From contig CAKUZF010000002.1 of the NCBI GenBank assembly GCA_934718155.1, positions 37,588-101,587 of the forward strand: a stretch of 64,000 nt of DNA, given 5' to 3'. Under the pieces are notes generated by a model. The model searched no databases. It saw only the letters and a program-made list of their open reading frames with translations, and was not told where the DNA came from. Position 1 is the stretch's first letter, and each line of letters opens with the position of its first letter. The stretch comes from an uncultured Parabacteroides sp. GTDB taxonomy: Bacteria; Bacteroidota; Bacteroidia; Bacteroidales; Tannerellaceae. The translations under genes were made by a program, and so were the position numbers. Shown here piece by piece: positions 34,912 through 44,491 of the stretch.

Positions 34912-35802
34912 ATGGCAGCATTGAAAAGATCGGCTTTAGGACGCGGCTTGGATGCCCTGATCGCCATGGACGACCTGAAAACCAGCGGATCATCCTCGAT
35001 TAGCGAAATTGAGCTGAGTAAAATCCAACCCAACCCAGAGCAACCTCGATCTGTCTTCGAAGAGGAGGCTCTGCAAGAGCTGGCAACCTCTATCCGCTCA
35101 ATGGGTGTCATCCAACCTATCACCCTGAAGGAGCTGAGCCAGGATCACTACCTCATCATCTCGGGCGAGCGTCGCTATCGGGCAGCACAAATGGCAGGCT
35201 TGGAGCGTATTCCGGCCTATATCAAGACGGCGGCTGACGAACATATCATGGAGATGGCCTTGATCGAGAATATTCAGCGTGAAGACTTGAACTCTATCGA
35301 AATTGCCCTGGCCTATCACAAACTGATCGAGAGCTACGCACTAACGCAAGAGCAGCTGAGCGAGCGAGTGGGCAAGAAACGCGCAACCATCGCCAACTAT
35401 CTGCGTCTGCTGAAACTGCCCGCCGAGATACAAGTAGGACTGAAGGATAAGAAGATCGACATGGGCCATGCCCGTGCCCTCCTGCCCGTTGAGGACCCAG
35501 AAGTCCAGCTCGCACTCTACGAGCAGATCCTCGAGCAAGGATTGTCAGTGCGCAACGTAGAGGAGTTGGTGCGCAATATAGCCGCTGGCCTATCGCCTGC
35601 CCTCGCCGAGAAACAACAGAAGAGCGACCGCAAACCGGCTTACCCCGAGGAGTTCCAGCTCTTAAAAGACCACCTCTCGCGTTTCTTCAACACCAAGGTG
35701 CAACTCTCTTGCAACGAAAAGGGCAAGGGCAAGATCACTATACCCTTTGCCTCAGAAGAGGAATTAGAAAAGTTAATCGGATTATTGGATAAGTTACAAT
35801 GA
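34912..35802 (+). CDS. parB: Chromosome partitioning protein ParB (Spo0J)
   Basis: 296 residues. The N-terminus RSALGRGLDALI is the ParA-stimulating peptide. The CTP-binding ParB fold has NPEQPR (41-46), GERRYRAA (85-92) and ENIQREDLN (119-127). A helix-turn-helix for parS follows (LTQEQLSERVGKKRATIANYL), with a C-terminal dimerisation domain. ParB loads and spreads from parS as a CTP-gated clamp. I found no parS site in the window. Its stop overlaps the next start (ATGA). Confidence 0.96.
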   Translation: MAALKRSALGRGLDALIAMDDLKTSGSSSISEIELSKIQPNPEQPRSVFEEEALQELATSIRSMGVIQPITLKELSQDHYLIISGERRYRAAQMAGLERIPAYIKTAADEHIMEMALIENIQREDLNSIEIALAYHKLIESYALTQEQLSERVGKKRATIANYLRLLKLPAEIQVGLKDKKIDMGHARALLPVEDPEVQLALYEQILEQGLSVRNVEELVRNIAAGLSPALAEKQQKSDRKPAYPEEFQLLKDHLSRFFNTKVQLSCNEKGKGKITIPFASEEELEKLIGLLDKLQ

Positions 35803-36518
35803 GACATTGCCTGCTGTTGCTATTAATCAGCTTGTGGAGCTGCCTGACGGCCGCTGCGCAAGTGGACCTCACGAGAGACAATCCTCCCGTAGCCATCGCT
35901 GCGGGCGACTCGATCGACCAGACGGCAACAGACCCCACAGTGCAATCTGTCTTGCAAAAGGCCGACTCCATCGTCGTGCCCGAAGTGAAGCTTTCGGTCG
36001 ATAAAGCCTTCCGACCCAATCCAACCAAGGCCGTCCTTCTGGGTCTCGTTCCCGGATTAGGACAAATCTACAACCGTAAGTACTGGAAGCTACCGATTGT
36101 TTACGGTGGACTGATGGGTTGTATGTATGCCATCACCTGGAACAACCGCAACTACCAAGACTACAGCGTAGCCTATAAAGATATTGTGTATGACGCAACG
36201 GTCAATCCTGATAAGCCTGATGCATGGAGCCAAACTTGGCAAGTACTCACATCGATGGATCCGGCTGATGCTATCAAGGATTCCAACTTCAAGGATCGCA
36301 TCAAGCGACAGAAAGATTACTTCCGTCGCTATCGCGACCTCAGCATCATCATCACGGCGGGTGTCTATGCGTTGACCCTAATCGACGCCTATGTAGATGC
36401 CCAGCTGTTCAACTTCGACATTTCGCCCGACCTCTCCATGCGTGTAGAGCCCGTGGTGACCCCTAAGACAAGCGTAACACCTCGTTCGTATGGTTTAAAT
36501 TGTTCATTGAAATTCTAA
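35799..36518 (+). CDS. DUF5683 domain protein
   Basis: 239 residues. A Sec signal peptide (RHCLLLLLISLWSCLTAAAQ) is followed by a central block FRPNPTKAVLLGLVPGLGQIYN and RKYWKLPIVYGGL, the hallmark of DUF5683, with two or three hydrophobic segments. It is common in Bacteroidetes next to parAB and mltD, as here (4-base overlap with parB, 9 bases before mltD). Function is unknown. An envelope role is suggested by its export signal and neighbours. Confidence 0.85.
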   Translation: MRHCLLLLLISLWSCLTAAAQVDLTRDNPPVAIAAGDSIDQTATDPTVQSVLQKADSIVVPEVKLSVDKAFRPNPTKAVLLGLVPGLGQIYNRKYWKLPIVYGGLMGCMYAITWNNRNYQDYSVAYKDIVYDATVNPDKPDAWSQTWQVLTSMDPADAIKDSNFKDRIKRQKDYFRRYRDLSIIITAGVYALTLIDAYVDAQLFNFDISPDLSMRVEPVVTPKTSVTPRSYGLNCSLKF

Positions 36519-36527
36519 AGAAACAAC

Positions 36528-38072
36528 ATGAAAAAACAGCTCGCACTTCTTATTTGTCTTGCCTTTTCGAGCTTTAACTGCCTGCTGGCCCAAGACGCGG
36601 AGCCTGCGCAGCAGGATTCATTACCCAACTTCGAGCAGGAAGTAGGCCTCCTCCCCGAGAGCCTCGATGCCAACGTAGACAGTCTGCTACACTCGTGGCA
36701 CGTACAATATTTCAGCCAAAAAGATGACTATTGCCATGATGATCATGACAATGTCTATTACCCCGACTCCGTCTATGCCGAACGCCTGAGCCGACTGCCC
36801 AGCGTCATCGACCTACCCTACAACCAAGTCGTACGCGACTGCATCGACCTCTATGCCGGTCGCAAGCGCGACCTCGTGCGCTATATGCTTGGCATGGCAG
36901 ACTTCTACTTCCCCATCATCGAAGAGGTGCTCGACAAGCATGGATTGCCCATCGAACTGAAATACCTGGCCGTGGTGGAAAGTGCGCTTAACCCCGTTGC
37001 ACTCTCACGAGTCGGAGCCGCAGGCCTTTGGCAGTTCATGCTCCCGACAGGCAAGATTTATGGATTGGAGATCAACAGTTTGGTTGATGACCGACGTGAT
37101 CCTCGCCGTGCGACTGAGGCCGCATGCGCCTACTTCAAAGACATGTATGCCATCTATGGCGACTGGAATCTGGTGATGGCCGCCTACAACTGCGGACCGG
37201 GCAATGTCAACAAGGCCATCCGCCGAGCTGGAGGCAAACACGACTTCTGGGACATCTTTCGTTTCCTGCCTCGCGAGACTCGCACCTATGTGCCCCTCTT
37301 CATCGCAGCCAACTACATCATGAACTACTATTGCGAGCACAACCTCTGCCCGTTGCAGACAAGTCTGCCGCTGGCTACCGACACAGTGATGGTCAACAAT
37401 GCCCTCCATCTGCAACAGGTGTCGGAAATCTTGCAATTAGACATCGCCACCTTGCGTGCGCTCAATCCGCAGTATAAGCGCGACATCGTGCCGGGCAACG
37501 TGCGTCCCTCGGTACTGAAACTACCCGCCGCGGCCACCTACGCCTTCACGGGTAAAGAGGATACCGTCTTCAAACACCGCATGGAAGAGTACTTGGCCAA
37601 TGTTTCCACCTCTTCCACCAGCGGCAAATCGGCGTCGGTTGGCAAAGGTGAAAACAAGGAACGCATCACACACATAGTGGCTTCGGGCGAGAATCTCTAT
37701 ACCATTGCCAATCGCTATGGCGTAACGGCCAAGGAGATTCGCAAGTGGAACGGCCTACGCTCCAACCGTGTGCCCAAAGGCAAACGGCTGAAGCTCTTCG
37801 TAGACAACGGAGGTATCGCCATCGCTTCTGCCAAGCCCAAGGCGGCCGCACCATCCGCAGCGGCAACAACCGCTAAGGCAGGCTCAACAGCAGCAACCAA
37901 GGCCACAGTTGATAGTCAGGGCAACGTGAACTATACCGTCAAATCGGGCGACTCTCTCTTCACGATCGCCAAGAAATACCCCGGCGTATCCGCACAAGCC
38001 ATCCAACAGGCCAATGGCCTGGCCAGCTCCAGCATCCATCCAGGACAGGTGCTAAAGATCCCCGTTGGATAG
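36528..38072 (+). CDS. mltD: Membrane-bound lytic murein transglycosylase D-like protein with two LysM domains
   Basis: 514 residues. Signal peptide (KKQLALLICLAFSSFNCLLAQ). The SLT lysozyme-like domain has catalytic Glu151 in AVVESALNPVALSRVGAAG, then GLWQFMLPTGKIYGL and MAAYNCGPGNVNKAI. A Ser/Ala/Lys-rich linker separates two LysM peptidoglycan-binding domains (about 375-420 and 468-512, VKSGDSLFTIAKKYPGVS). It cleaves glycan strands to 1,6-anhydromuramic products. No lipobox is evident at the signal cleavage site, so it may be periplasmic rather than lipid-anchored. Confidence 0.93.
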   Translation: MKKQLALLICLAFSSFNCLLAQDAEPAQQDSLPNFEQEVGLLPESLDANVDSLLHSWHVQYFSQKDDYCHDDHDNVYYPDSVYAERLSRLPSVIDLPYNQVVRDCIDLYAGRKRDLVRYMLGMADFYFPIIEEVLDKHGLPIELKYLAVVESALNPVALSRVGAAGLWQFMLPTGKIYGLEINSLVDDRRDPRRATEAACAYFKDMYAIYGDWNLVMAAYNCGPGNVNKAIRRAGGKHDFWDIFRFLPRETRTYVPLFIAANYIMNYYCEHNLCPLQTSLPLATDTVMVNNALHLQQVSEILQLDIATLRALNPQYKRDIVPGNVRPSVLKLPAAATYAFTGKEDTVFKHRMEEYLANVSTSSTSGKSASVGKGENKERITHIVASGENLYTIANRYGVTAKEIRKWNGLRSNRVPKGKRLKLFVDNGGIAIASAKPKAAAPSAAATTAKAGSTAATKATVDSQGNVNYTVKSGDSLFTIAKKYPGVSAQAIQQANGLASSSIHPGQVLKIPVG

Positions 38073-38087
38073 CCCTCTTTTCGTTTT

Positions 38088-38128
38088 CAGGAGCCATTTT
38101 TTCGTCTTAACGAAACGACTGGCTCCTG
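38088..38128 (+). terminator. Hairpin after mltD
   Basis: CAGGAGCCA (38088-38096) pairs with TGGCTCCTG (38120-38128), with a nested TTCGT/ACGAA stem. It likely ends the parA-parB-DUF5683-mltD transcript. Confidence 0.6.
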
Positions 38129-38184
38129 ATACACTAATTTATTCGTTGCTTTGCACGATAAAATGCAATTAAAACAAAATAGGA

Positions 38185-39204
38185 ATGGAAGCATTAGATA
38201 AAGACATAGTTTACATCAAGGAGCGGCCTTGGATAATCAGTTTGTTTTGTGCCCTGTTTGTAGCCTATCCCAACATCGCCTGGATGCATTGTGACTTGAC
38301 ACTCTACTATTACAACGAGAAATTGCCATTCCTCTTGTTTAGTCTGTTTCGCCTTGCCTTTTTCTGGGGAGCGCTCTATCTGATGGTAAGCATCAACCTC
38401 CGTCAGCTTAGCAACATCCATTTCACCAAACGGTTCGCTTGGAACGCTTGCGGCTCCTTTGTCGCCTTCCTGCTCTACGAAGGAATCTCGCTTCTGGTGA
38501 GAAGCTACGACCATTACATCAGCATCCTAATTTTCCAATTCATTGTGCTGGCCCTGCTCTCCACACTGCTTGGCCATGTCATCATGCTCTACATTATTCA
38601 GTGTGAGAAAGATAACGAGATCGAACAGCTGCGCATCGAGAACCTGCAGAGCCGTTGTGACGCATTGACCAACCAAATCAACCCCCACTTCTTCTTCAAT
38701 GCCCTCAATGGGGTGAGCGCCTTGGTGCGTCGCAAAGACGAAGCCTCCACCCTTCTCTATGTCAACCGCTTGTCTGATATCTTCCGCTATATCTTGCAGA
38801 GCGAGAAGAAAGGAATGGTCACGCTCGAAGAGGAAATCAACTTTGCCGAGGCTTATAGCCATGTGATGGAGGTGCGCTATGCCAATAAGTTCTTCGTTGC
38901 TATCAATGTGCCCGCCGAGAAACGCCAGCTTCGTCTGCCCGTACTCTCGCTCCTTCCGCTGATCGAGAACACCACGGTCCACAACGCCATCGACAGCGAG
39001 AGCCCCATGCACGTCAGCATCTACCTCAACGAGCATGACGAGCTGGTGGTTAGCAACCCTATCTGCCCGAAGCTCACGCCTCCCGTCACCCACGGAACAG
39101 GGCTCAACAACCTCAGCAACCGATTCATGCTGCTGACGAAGCAGACCGTGCGCATCAGCAACGATGGCGAGACCTTTACCGTCTATCTACCGCTGATTGG
39201 CTAA
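38185..39204 (+). CDS. LytS/YehU-type sensor histidine kinase
   Basis: 339 residues. Four hydrophobic segments (about 17-33, 48-70, 88-106 and 112-138) are followed by a His_kinase (PF06580) domain with the phosphoacceptor His168 in NQINPHFFFNALN and the N-box PLIENTTVHNAI. The Gly-rich GTGLNNLSNR is the ATP lid. There is no periplasmic sensor loop, so it probably senses a membrane or envelope state. Its likely partner is the LytTR regulator at 41989, separated from it by a DUF5916 gene. Confidence 0.92.
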   Translation: MEALDKDIVYIKERPWIISLFCALFVAYPNIAWMHCDLTLYYYNEKLPFLLFSLFRLAFFWGALYLMVSINLRQLSNIHFTKRFAWNACGSFVAFLLYEGISLLVRSYDHYISILIFQFIVLALLSTLLGHVIMLYIIQCEKDNEIEQLRIENLQSRCDALTNQINPHFFFNALNGVSALVRRKDEASTLLYVNRLSDIFRYILQSEKKGMVTLEEEINFAEAYSHVMEVRYANKFFVAINVPAEKRQLRLPVLSLLPLIENTTVHNAIDSESPMHVSIYLNEHDELVVSNPICPKLTPPVTHGTGLNNLSNRFMLLTKQTVRISNDGETFTVYLPLIG

Positions 39205-39279
39205 TCATCGTTGTTTCGTCTTGAGGAGCCTCTTTTTCGCTTTCGCTCCAAAAGCGGCCGAGGCAGCCCTTTTTCGCCG

Positions 39280-39287
39280 TACGTTTG
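39280..39287 (+). promoter_or_regulatory. -7 box for the DUF5916 gene
   Basis: TACGTTTG matches TAnnTTTG and lies 40 bases before the chosen ATG. It supports the shorter start at 39328. Confidence 0.45.
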
Positions 39288-39327
39288 CGTCAGAATAAAA
39301 CTTAAAGAGAATCAAAAGAGTAAACGT

Positions 39328-41940
39328 ATGGAAAATCGTAGATTCAAAACCGCATTAGCAATCGGCTTAGCCGGATGGTGTGTAGGACAAGTAGCGGCAC
39401 AACAAGTGGGCGATGTGCTCCCCATGGAAGAGGTATTCAAACGCAAATACACCGCAACCCGCATCGAGCGGGCCGACCTGACCATCGATGGTAAACTCGA
39501 CGAGGTCCTCTGGCAATCAACTGGCGAATGGAGCGAACCATTCATCCAAAAGCGTCCTGTTGAACGTGCCGTCTCGAAACATGAAACCCGCGCGAAAATA
39601 CTATTCGACAACGAGAACATCTACGTCGGCATCATTTGTTACGACGAGCATCCTGAGCTGATCCATCGTTACGTATCGAACCGCGACGACCGCAAGGGCG
39701 ACTGGGTACAAGTCTCGTTCGACACTTACCACGATTTCCGTGTAGCTACGCAGTTCGCACTTGGCGCAGGCGGCACGCATACCGATATGACCCTGACCGA
39801 CGATAAAATCGAGACCAGTTCTTGGAACGCCGTATGGAAGGGAAAGACCCACATCGACATCGAGGGCAAACGCTGGACAGCCGAGTTCAGCATCCCCTTC
39901 TCGCAGCTCAGCTATCGGGCGCATAGCGACGAGGATGTTTGGGGCCTCCACATCATGCGCAACATCGACCGCGAAAGCGAGAGTGTAGAGCTCAGTTTCG
40001 CACCCCCACAGACCAGCAACATCGTCTACGCCTTTGGCGAACTGCACGGCATGCGCAACCTGCCTGCCACTCACCAGCTGGAGTTGACCCCTTATGTTTC
40101 GGGCAAGCACCTGCGCGAGCCGAAAATCGAAGGAAGCCCCTATCAAACCGGCAGCGATTGGCAGAGAGGCGCAGGTCTCGACGCCAAGGCACGCTTGGGC
40201 GATTACACCCTCAATCTGACCGTCAACCCCGACTTCGGACAGGTGGAGCAAGACCCTTCGGTGATGAACCTCAACACCAACGAAACCTTCTACGAAGAGA
40301 AGCGTTCCTTCTTCCTCGAAGGCAACCATGTGTTCAACTTCGCCTCCACTTCCGACAAAATGTTCTACTCTCGACGAATCGGTGCCATGCCCAGCTATAG
40401 CCCCTCGGTCGATAACCAGAGTAGCTTCGCTGAATCGCCCTCCAACGTGCCCATCATCGGTGCGCTCAAAGGGGTGGGCACCAACCGCCATGGCGTAACC
40501 ATCGGCTTAATGGAGAGCATCACAGCCCGCCAGTCCATCCATCAAACGCAACAAGGCCAGGAAAGCAAGGTGACCACCGAGCCCCTTACCAACTATACCG
40601 CCCTGCGCCTACAGAAGAACTGGAACGGCCACACCCTCTTGGGCGGCATGCTGACCTCTGTCAACCGCGCACTCGGAGCGGAGCACCTGCGCAAAAGTCT
40701 CGTGAAAGACGCCATCACAGCAGGTATCGACTTCGCCAAGTACTCGAAGGATCGCCTCTACTACGTGGATGCGAAAGCCATGTTCAGCACCCTGCAGGGA
40801 TCGGCCGAGGCCATCGCCCGCAAGCAGCGCAACGCCGTACACTACTATCAGCGCACCTCCGCGGCCGACTATTTAAGTGTGGACGAGAGCCGCACGTCGC
40901 TCAACGGAGGCGGAGGCTACGTGGAGCTGGGCCGCAAGGGCAACGCCAAATGGCAGGTGTCCGACCGCCTGAGCTACTACTCGCCGGGCTTCGACCTCAA
41001 CGATATCGGCTACTTGGCCCGTGCCGACTGGATGGACAACCTGTTTGATATCTCCTTCAATCAGAACACGCCTTGGAGCATCTTCCGCAGCACGGCCATC
41101 AAATACACCATGGAGCATCAGTGGGACGCTCACGGCAACGCCAAGCTGGGCAGCTACCGCCTGCGCTGGGACGCCACGCTGCGCAACCGCTGGGGATGGT
41201 GGATCACGCAGACCTTCCGCATGAACCGCCACGACGACCGCATCCTGCGCGGAGGCCCCGACCTGCGCCTGCCCTCGGCGCATTGGAACTCCTTCGGCGT
41301 CTTCTCTGATAAGTCTCGCCCTTTCTACGTAGCTTTCGACTACATCAGCAATCGCAACATGGATGGCTCGAAGTTCGAGTACAACCTGAAACCCAGCATC
41401 ACCTATCAAGCGGGCAACCACCTGCTGCTCGAAGCGGCCTTCCAATTCTATACCGACCGCAACAACTGGCAGTATGCCGGCACGCTGCAGCCCGCCGAGG
41501 CAGGCGAGGCACCTGCCTATCTCGTAGGCCGCATGTTCCAACGCACCAAGGGATTAACCTTCCGTGCGCAGGTCAACGTAACGCCCGACATCTCCGTGCA
41601 GTTCTATGGGGCACCCTTCTCGTCGAACGCCCGCTACAGCCAGTTCCAGGCGGCGGCCAACACCCTCTCCGACGTGAAGAGCGAACGGCTGCGCCCCCTC
41701 ACTCCGAGCGAGCAGCAGCGCATGGTCAACCCCGACTTCAGCTTCAACGAGTTCCGCTCCAACCTCGTGGCTCGCTGGGAGTATCGCCCTGGCTCAACCC
41801 TCTACCTTGTGTGGGAACACTCCATGTCGAACCGCGACAAGCAGTATCGTGCGGGCTGGGGCAACAACCTCGACCACATGTTCGGCCTTCCCGCCACCAA
41901 CGTTTTCATGGTGAAGATGAACTATTACTTCAGCTTATAG
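39328..41940 (+). CDS. DUF5916 outer-membrane protein with CBM9-like N-terminal domain
   Basis: 870 residues from the ATG at 39328. An upstream in-frame start would add 39 residues and destroy the signal peptide. Signal FKTALAIGLAGWCVGQVAAQ. Residues ~45-230 form a carbohydrate-binding family 9-like sandwich (TIDGKLDEVLWQ, KILFDNENIYVGIICYDEHP). The rest (DUF5916) is rich in alternating Tyr and Trp strands and ends in FMVKMNYYFSL, an outer-membrane barrel-type C-terminus. Its location between a kinase and its likely regulator suggests it is their target or part of their signal. Ligand unknown. Confidence 0.9.
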   Translation: MENRRFKTALAIGLAGWCVGQVAAQQVGDVLPMEEVFKRKYTATRIERADLTIDGKLDEVLWQSTGEWSEPFIQKRPVERAVSKHETRAKILFDNENIYVGIICYDEHPELIHRYVSNRDDRKGDWVQVSFDTYHDFRVATQFALGAGGTHTDMTLTDDKIETSSWNAVWKGKTHIDIEGKRWTAEFSIPFSQLSYRAHSDEDVWGLHIMRNIDRESESVELSFAPPQTSNIVYAFGELHGMRNLPATHQLELTPYVSGKHLREPKIEGSPYQTGSDWQRGAGLDAKARLGDYTLNLTVNPDFGQVEQDPSVMNLNTNETFYEEKRSFFLEGNHVFNFASTSDKMFYSRRIGAMPSYSPSVDNQSSFAESPSNVPIIGALKGVGTNRHGVTIGLMESITARQSIHQTQQGQESKVTTEPLTNYTALRLQKNWNGHTLLGGMLTSVNRALGAEHLRKSLVKDAITAGIDFAKYSKDRLYYVDAKAMFSTLQGSAEAIARKQRNAVHYYQRTSAADYLSVDESRTSLNGGGGYVELGRKGNAKWQVSDRLSYYSPGFDLNDIGYLARADWMDNLFDISFNQNTPWSIFRSTAIKYTMEHQWDAHGNAKLGSYRLRWDATLRNRWGWWITQTFRMNRHDDRILRGGPDLRLPSAHWNSFGVFSDKSRPFYVAFDYISNRNMDGSKFEYNLKPSITYQAGNHLLLEAAFQFYTDRNNWQYAGTLQPAEAGEAPAYLVGRMFQRTKGLTFRAQVNVTPDISVQFYGAPFSSNARYSQFQAAANTLSDVKSERLRPLTPSEQQRMVNPDFSFNEFRSNLVARWEYRPGSTLYLVWEHSMSNRDKQYRAGWGNNLDHMFGLPATNVFMVKMNYYFSL

Positions 41941-41963
41941 CGCAAGCGTGTCATTTTTCTGTA

Positions 41964-41971
41964 TAACTTTG
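41964..41971 (+). promoter_or_regulatory. -7 box for the LytTR regulator gene
   Basis: TAACTTTG matches TAnnTTTG, 17 bases before the first ATG. The regulator may thus be transcribed separately from the DUF5916 gene. Confidence 0.45.
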
Positions 41972-41988
41972 TCAACACACACTTAAAC

Positions 41989-42759
41989 ATGACAACTATG
42001 AAGATACTGATTGTTGAAGACGAGACCGTGGCCTACGAGAACCTGGTTGAGATCCTGGCCGAGGTGGCTCCCGAGGCCGAGGTGGTGGGCAACACCGAGA
42101 GCGTGCGGCAAACCGTGCGTTGGCTGCAAACCAAGCCCAAGCCAGACCTGCTCTTGATGGACATCCACCTCTCCGACGGCTCTTCGTTTGCCATCTTCGA
42201 CATCATCCAGGTGGAGACTCCCATCATTTTCACCACCGCCTACGACCAGTATGCGCTCGATGCCTTCCGAGTGAACAGCATCGACTACCTGCTGAAGCCC
42301 ATCAAGCCGCAGGAACTGCGCCGGGCGTTAGACAAGTACAGCCGCTTCAGCCCGCCCGAGCTGCTGAGCTACCTCGCCCGGCTGGGCCAGCTCTCGGCCA
42401 GCCCCGAGCCCAAGTATAAAGACAAGCTGCTTATCCCCTTCAAGGATAAGCTTCTGCCTATCGGGACAAGCGAGATTGCCTGCTTCTACACGACCGACAA
42501 GAGCACACAGCTCTTCCTGCGCGACGGACGCAGCTATCCGTTTGGCAAAACGCTCGATCAGGTCATGCCTCAGCTCAACCCGGCTCACTTTCAGCGAGCC
42601 AACAAGCAGTTCATCGTAGCCCGCGAGAGCGTGAAAGACCTCACCATCTGGTTCGACAACCGCCTGCTTGTCACCCTCGACGTGGAGGTGCCCGAGCGCA
42701 TCTACGTCAGCAAGAACAAGGCCGCCGAGTTCAAGAGCTGGATAGCCGGTGAAGCCTGA
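41989..42759 (+). CDS. LytTR-family response regulator
   Basis: 256 residues (253 if the ATG at 41998, MKILIVEDE, is used). The receiver domain has acidic Glu10-Asp11, phosphoacceptor Asp58 (LLLMDIHLSDG) and Lys at SIDYLLKPIKPQEL. A linker leads to a C-terminal LytTR DNA-binding domain (about 145-250, IPFKDKLLPIGTSEIACFY). Such regulators bind paired direct repeats. None is identified here. It is the expected partner of the LytS-type kinase at 38185. Confidence 0.93.
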   Translation: MTTMKILIVEDETVAYENLVEILAEVAPEAEVVGNTESVRQTVRWLQTKPKPDLLLMDIHLSDGSSFAIFDIIQVETPIIFTTAYDQYALDAFRVNSIDYLLKPIKPQELRRALDKYSRFSPPELLSYLARLGQLSASPEPKYKDKLLIPFKDKLLPIGTSEIACFYTTDKSTQLFLRDGRSYPFGKTLDQVMPQLNPAHFQRANKQFIVARESVKDLTIWFDNRLLVTLDVEVPERIYVSKNKAAEFKSWIAGEA

Positions 42760-42779
42760 TGCGCCTGGAAAAAAACAGC

Positions 42780-42818
42780 GGCGGTACGCCGAGGGGGAAA
42801 GCCCTTCGACGTACCGCC
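42780..42818. terminator. Bidirectional hairpin between the regulator and the porin gene
   Basis: GGCGGTACG (42780-42788) pairs with CGTACCGCC (42810-42818), extended inward by an AGGGGG/CCCTT stem. A-rich sequence on the left and mixed sequence on the right mean it can serve the two convergent genes. Confidence 0.6.
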
Positions 42819-42852
42819 AGAAGAATAAAATAGTAAGGATGAATGGTCTGAA

Positions 42853-44349
42853 TTAGAACACGTAGTCTACGCCCACGCCAAACACCTTGTTGGTGCGGCT
42901 ATACACGTTCGTGCCCGAAGCCGTGGCCGACTGATAGTGCTTCTCGTAGTCGGAGTAGTTGGTCCAGAAGTAAGCCACGTTCACCTTCACATGGTCGGTC
43001 AGGTTGAACTTCGCGCCGAAACCCAGCGTGTAGGAGTCGCACGAGAAGCTCGTGTCGCTCTGGAACTCGTCCGACAGGCCGTAATCCGTGCGCTGGAAGC
43101 CACCGCTCAGCGTCACATACTTATGCGCATCCCACTCGATACCAGCCAGATACTCGTTGGTGCCACGCTCCAAGGTCTTCTGCTTGTTGTCGGCCATCGA
43201 AGCCTGCTTGTCGAAGAAGCGGTGATACTCCACCGTCGCACGCAGCGTAGGCAGGAAGTCGTAGCCCAACGCCACCGTAAGCCATGCCGGGATGTCGCTC
43301 GGCGTATTCACGCCATCCTCGAAAGCCTTCAGCGCACCCGTCGGATCCACCAGCTTGTGCGTCTTGTTCTCCAGGTTGAGGTTGGTCATGAATTCATACT
43401 TCAAGCCCAGCGTGAAACCCTTGTAGCGCACGTCGGCACCAATGATCGGAGTCAATCCCCAGCCCTTCTGGTCGCAATCCAAGGCCAAGTCGAACTTTCC
43501 CTCCTGCAGCATGCTCGCAGGCATCAAGCCGCCCAGCTGCGCCGCCAGCTGCGGGTTGGCCTTCTGCAGCATGGCGATGGCCTGCTGCAAGCCCTTTTGG
43601 TAAGACTGCAAGTACTCGGGGCGCACCTCGGCGTTGACGAAGCCCTCGTAACCTCCCGAGAAATAGTTCATTCGTCCGCCAGCGAACACCGACAGCCAAT
43701 CGGTCACCTTATAAGTCACGCCCAGCTGCAAGCCATAGATAAACTGGCGTCCGTCCATCGCCGAGTTGACGGTGTACATATCCGAGGTAGGCGTAGCGGG
43801 CAGCGCCGAAGCGGAGGGATTCAGGCGGTTCACCAGCTGCGACGCGCCCAAGGCGATGTCGTAGAGCGAGCGCACCGACGACTCGAACATGGGCAAGCCC
43901 TCGTCGAAGGAGCACTTACCGCCGCCACCAACCACCGTGAAGGAGCCCGAGAACACCCATTTGTCGCGCTTGTAGGCGGCGAAGAAACTGGGCACTGCCG
44001 GCGCTGAGGCCTTACCTTTATAATAATGGCTATACTCGTTGCCGCCCAGCGTCATCTGGCCCATGCCCAACTTCGAAAGATCCAAGGGCAACGACGCCGT
44101 CGTGTAGCGGGCATCGATGTTGCGCTGCTGCGCCACGCTCTGCACATTGAGCGAAAGCACGAGGCCATCCTTCGGGAGGAACGCCAAGCCTGCCGGATTG
44201 GAAGCTACCGCGTCGATCTCCGTGGAGGCTCCACGGGCAAGCATACGCAAGAAAGCGATATGTTGATTCGTATTCGTCAGATAACCACCGGCAAAAGCCA
44301 AGTTCGTGGCCATACACAAGGCCGCTCCCATCAAGAATGTTTTTCTCAT
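42853..44349 (-). CDS. FadL/OmpP1-like outer-membrane protein
   Basis: 498 residues from the ATG at 44349. An earlier in-frame start adds 20 residues ahead of a good signal peptide (RKTFLMGAALCMATNLAFAGG). After cleavage the N-terminus GGYLTNTNQHIAFLRMLARGASTEIDAVASNPAGLAFL matches the FadL/TodX hatch region with its NPA motif. The C-terminus GVGVDYVF is a barrel end. FadL-type proteins let hydrophobic compounds cross the outer membrane. The ligand here is unknown. It is monocistronic. Confidence 0.88.
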   Translation of the reverse strand: MRKTFLMGAALCMATNLAFAGGYLTNTNQHIAFLRMLARGASTEIDAVASNPAGLAFLPKDGLVLSLNVQSVAQQRNIDARYTTASLPLDLSKLGMGQMTLGGNEYSHYYKGKASAPAVPSFFAAYKRDKWVFSGSFTVVGGGGKCSFDEGLPMFESSVRSLYDIALGASQLVNRLNPSASALPATPTSDMYTVNSAMDGRQFIYGLQLGVTYKVTDWLSVFAGGRMNYFSGGYEGFVNAEVRPEYLQSYQKGLQQAIAMLQKANPQLAAQLGGLMPASMLQEGKFDLALDCDQKGWGLTPIIGADVRYKGFTLGLKYEFMTNLNLENKTHKLVDPTGALKAFEDGVNTPSDIPAWLTVALGYDFLPTLRATVEYHRFFDKQASMADNKQKTLERGTNEYLAGIEWDAHKYVTLSGGFQRTDYGLSDEFQSDTSFSCDSYTLGFGAKFNLTDHVKVNVAYFWTNYSDYEKHYQSATASGTNVYSRTNKVFGVGVDYVF

Positions 44350-44491
44350 ATACTTCTCTTTTATTATCAAAAACGGCGCGAATATACATACTTTTCCCAT
44401 ATGCTGCACATTTCATCACGAAATGTGCAGCACAAATCATGCTTTTTTGTGCAATATCAAGCCCTGACTCGCCGATGGGAGCCTCGTCGGC

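Noticed and set aside
39211..39327. Longer start for the DUF5916 protein
   Set aside because: It would bury the signal peptide behind 39 residues and start upstream of the likely promoter box.
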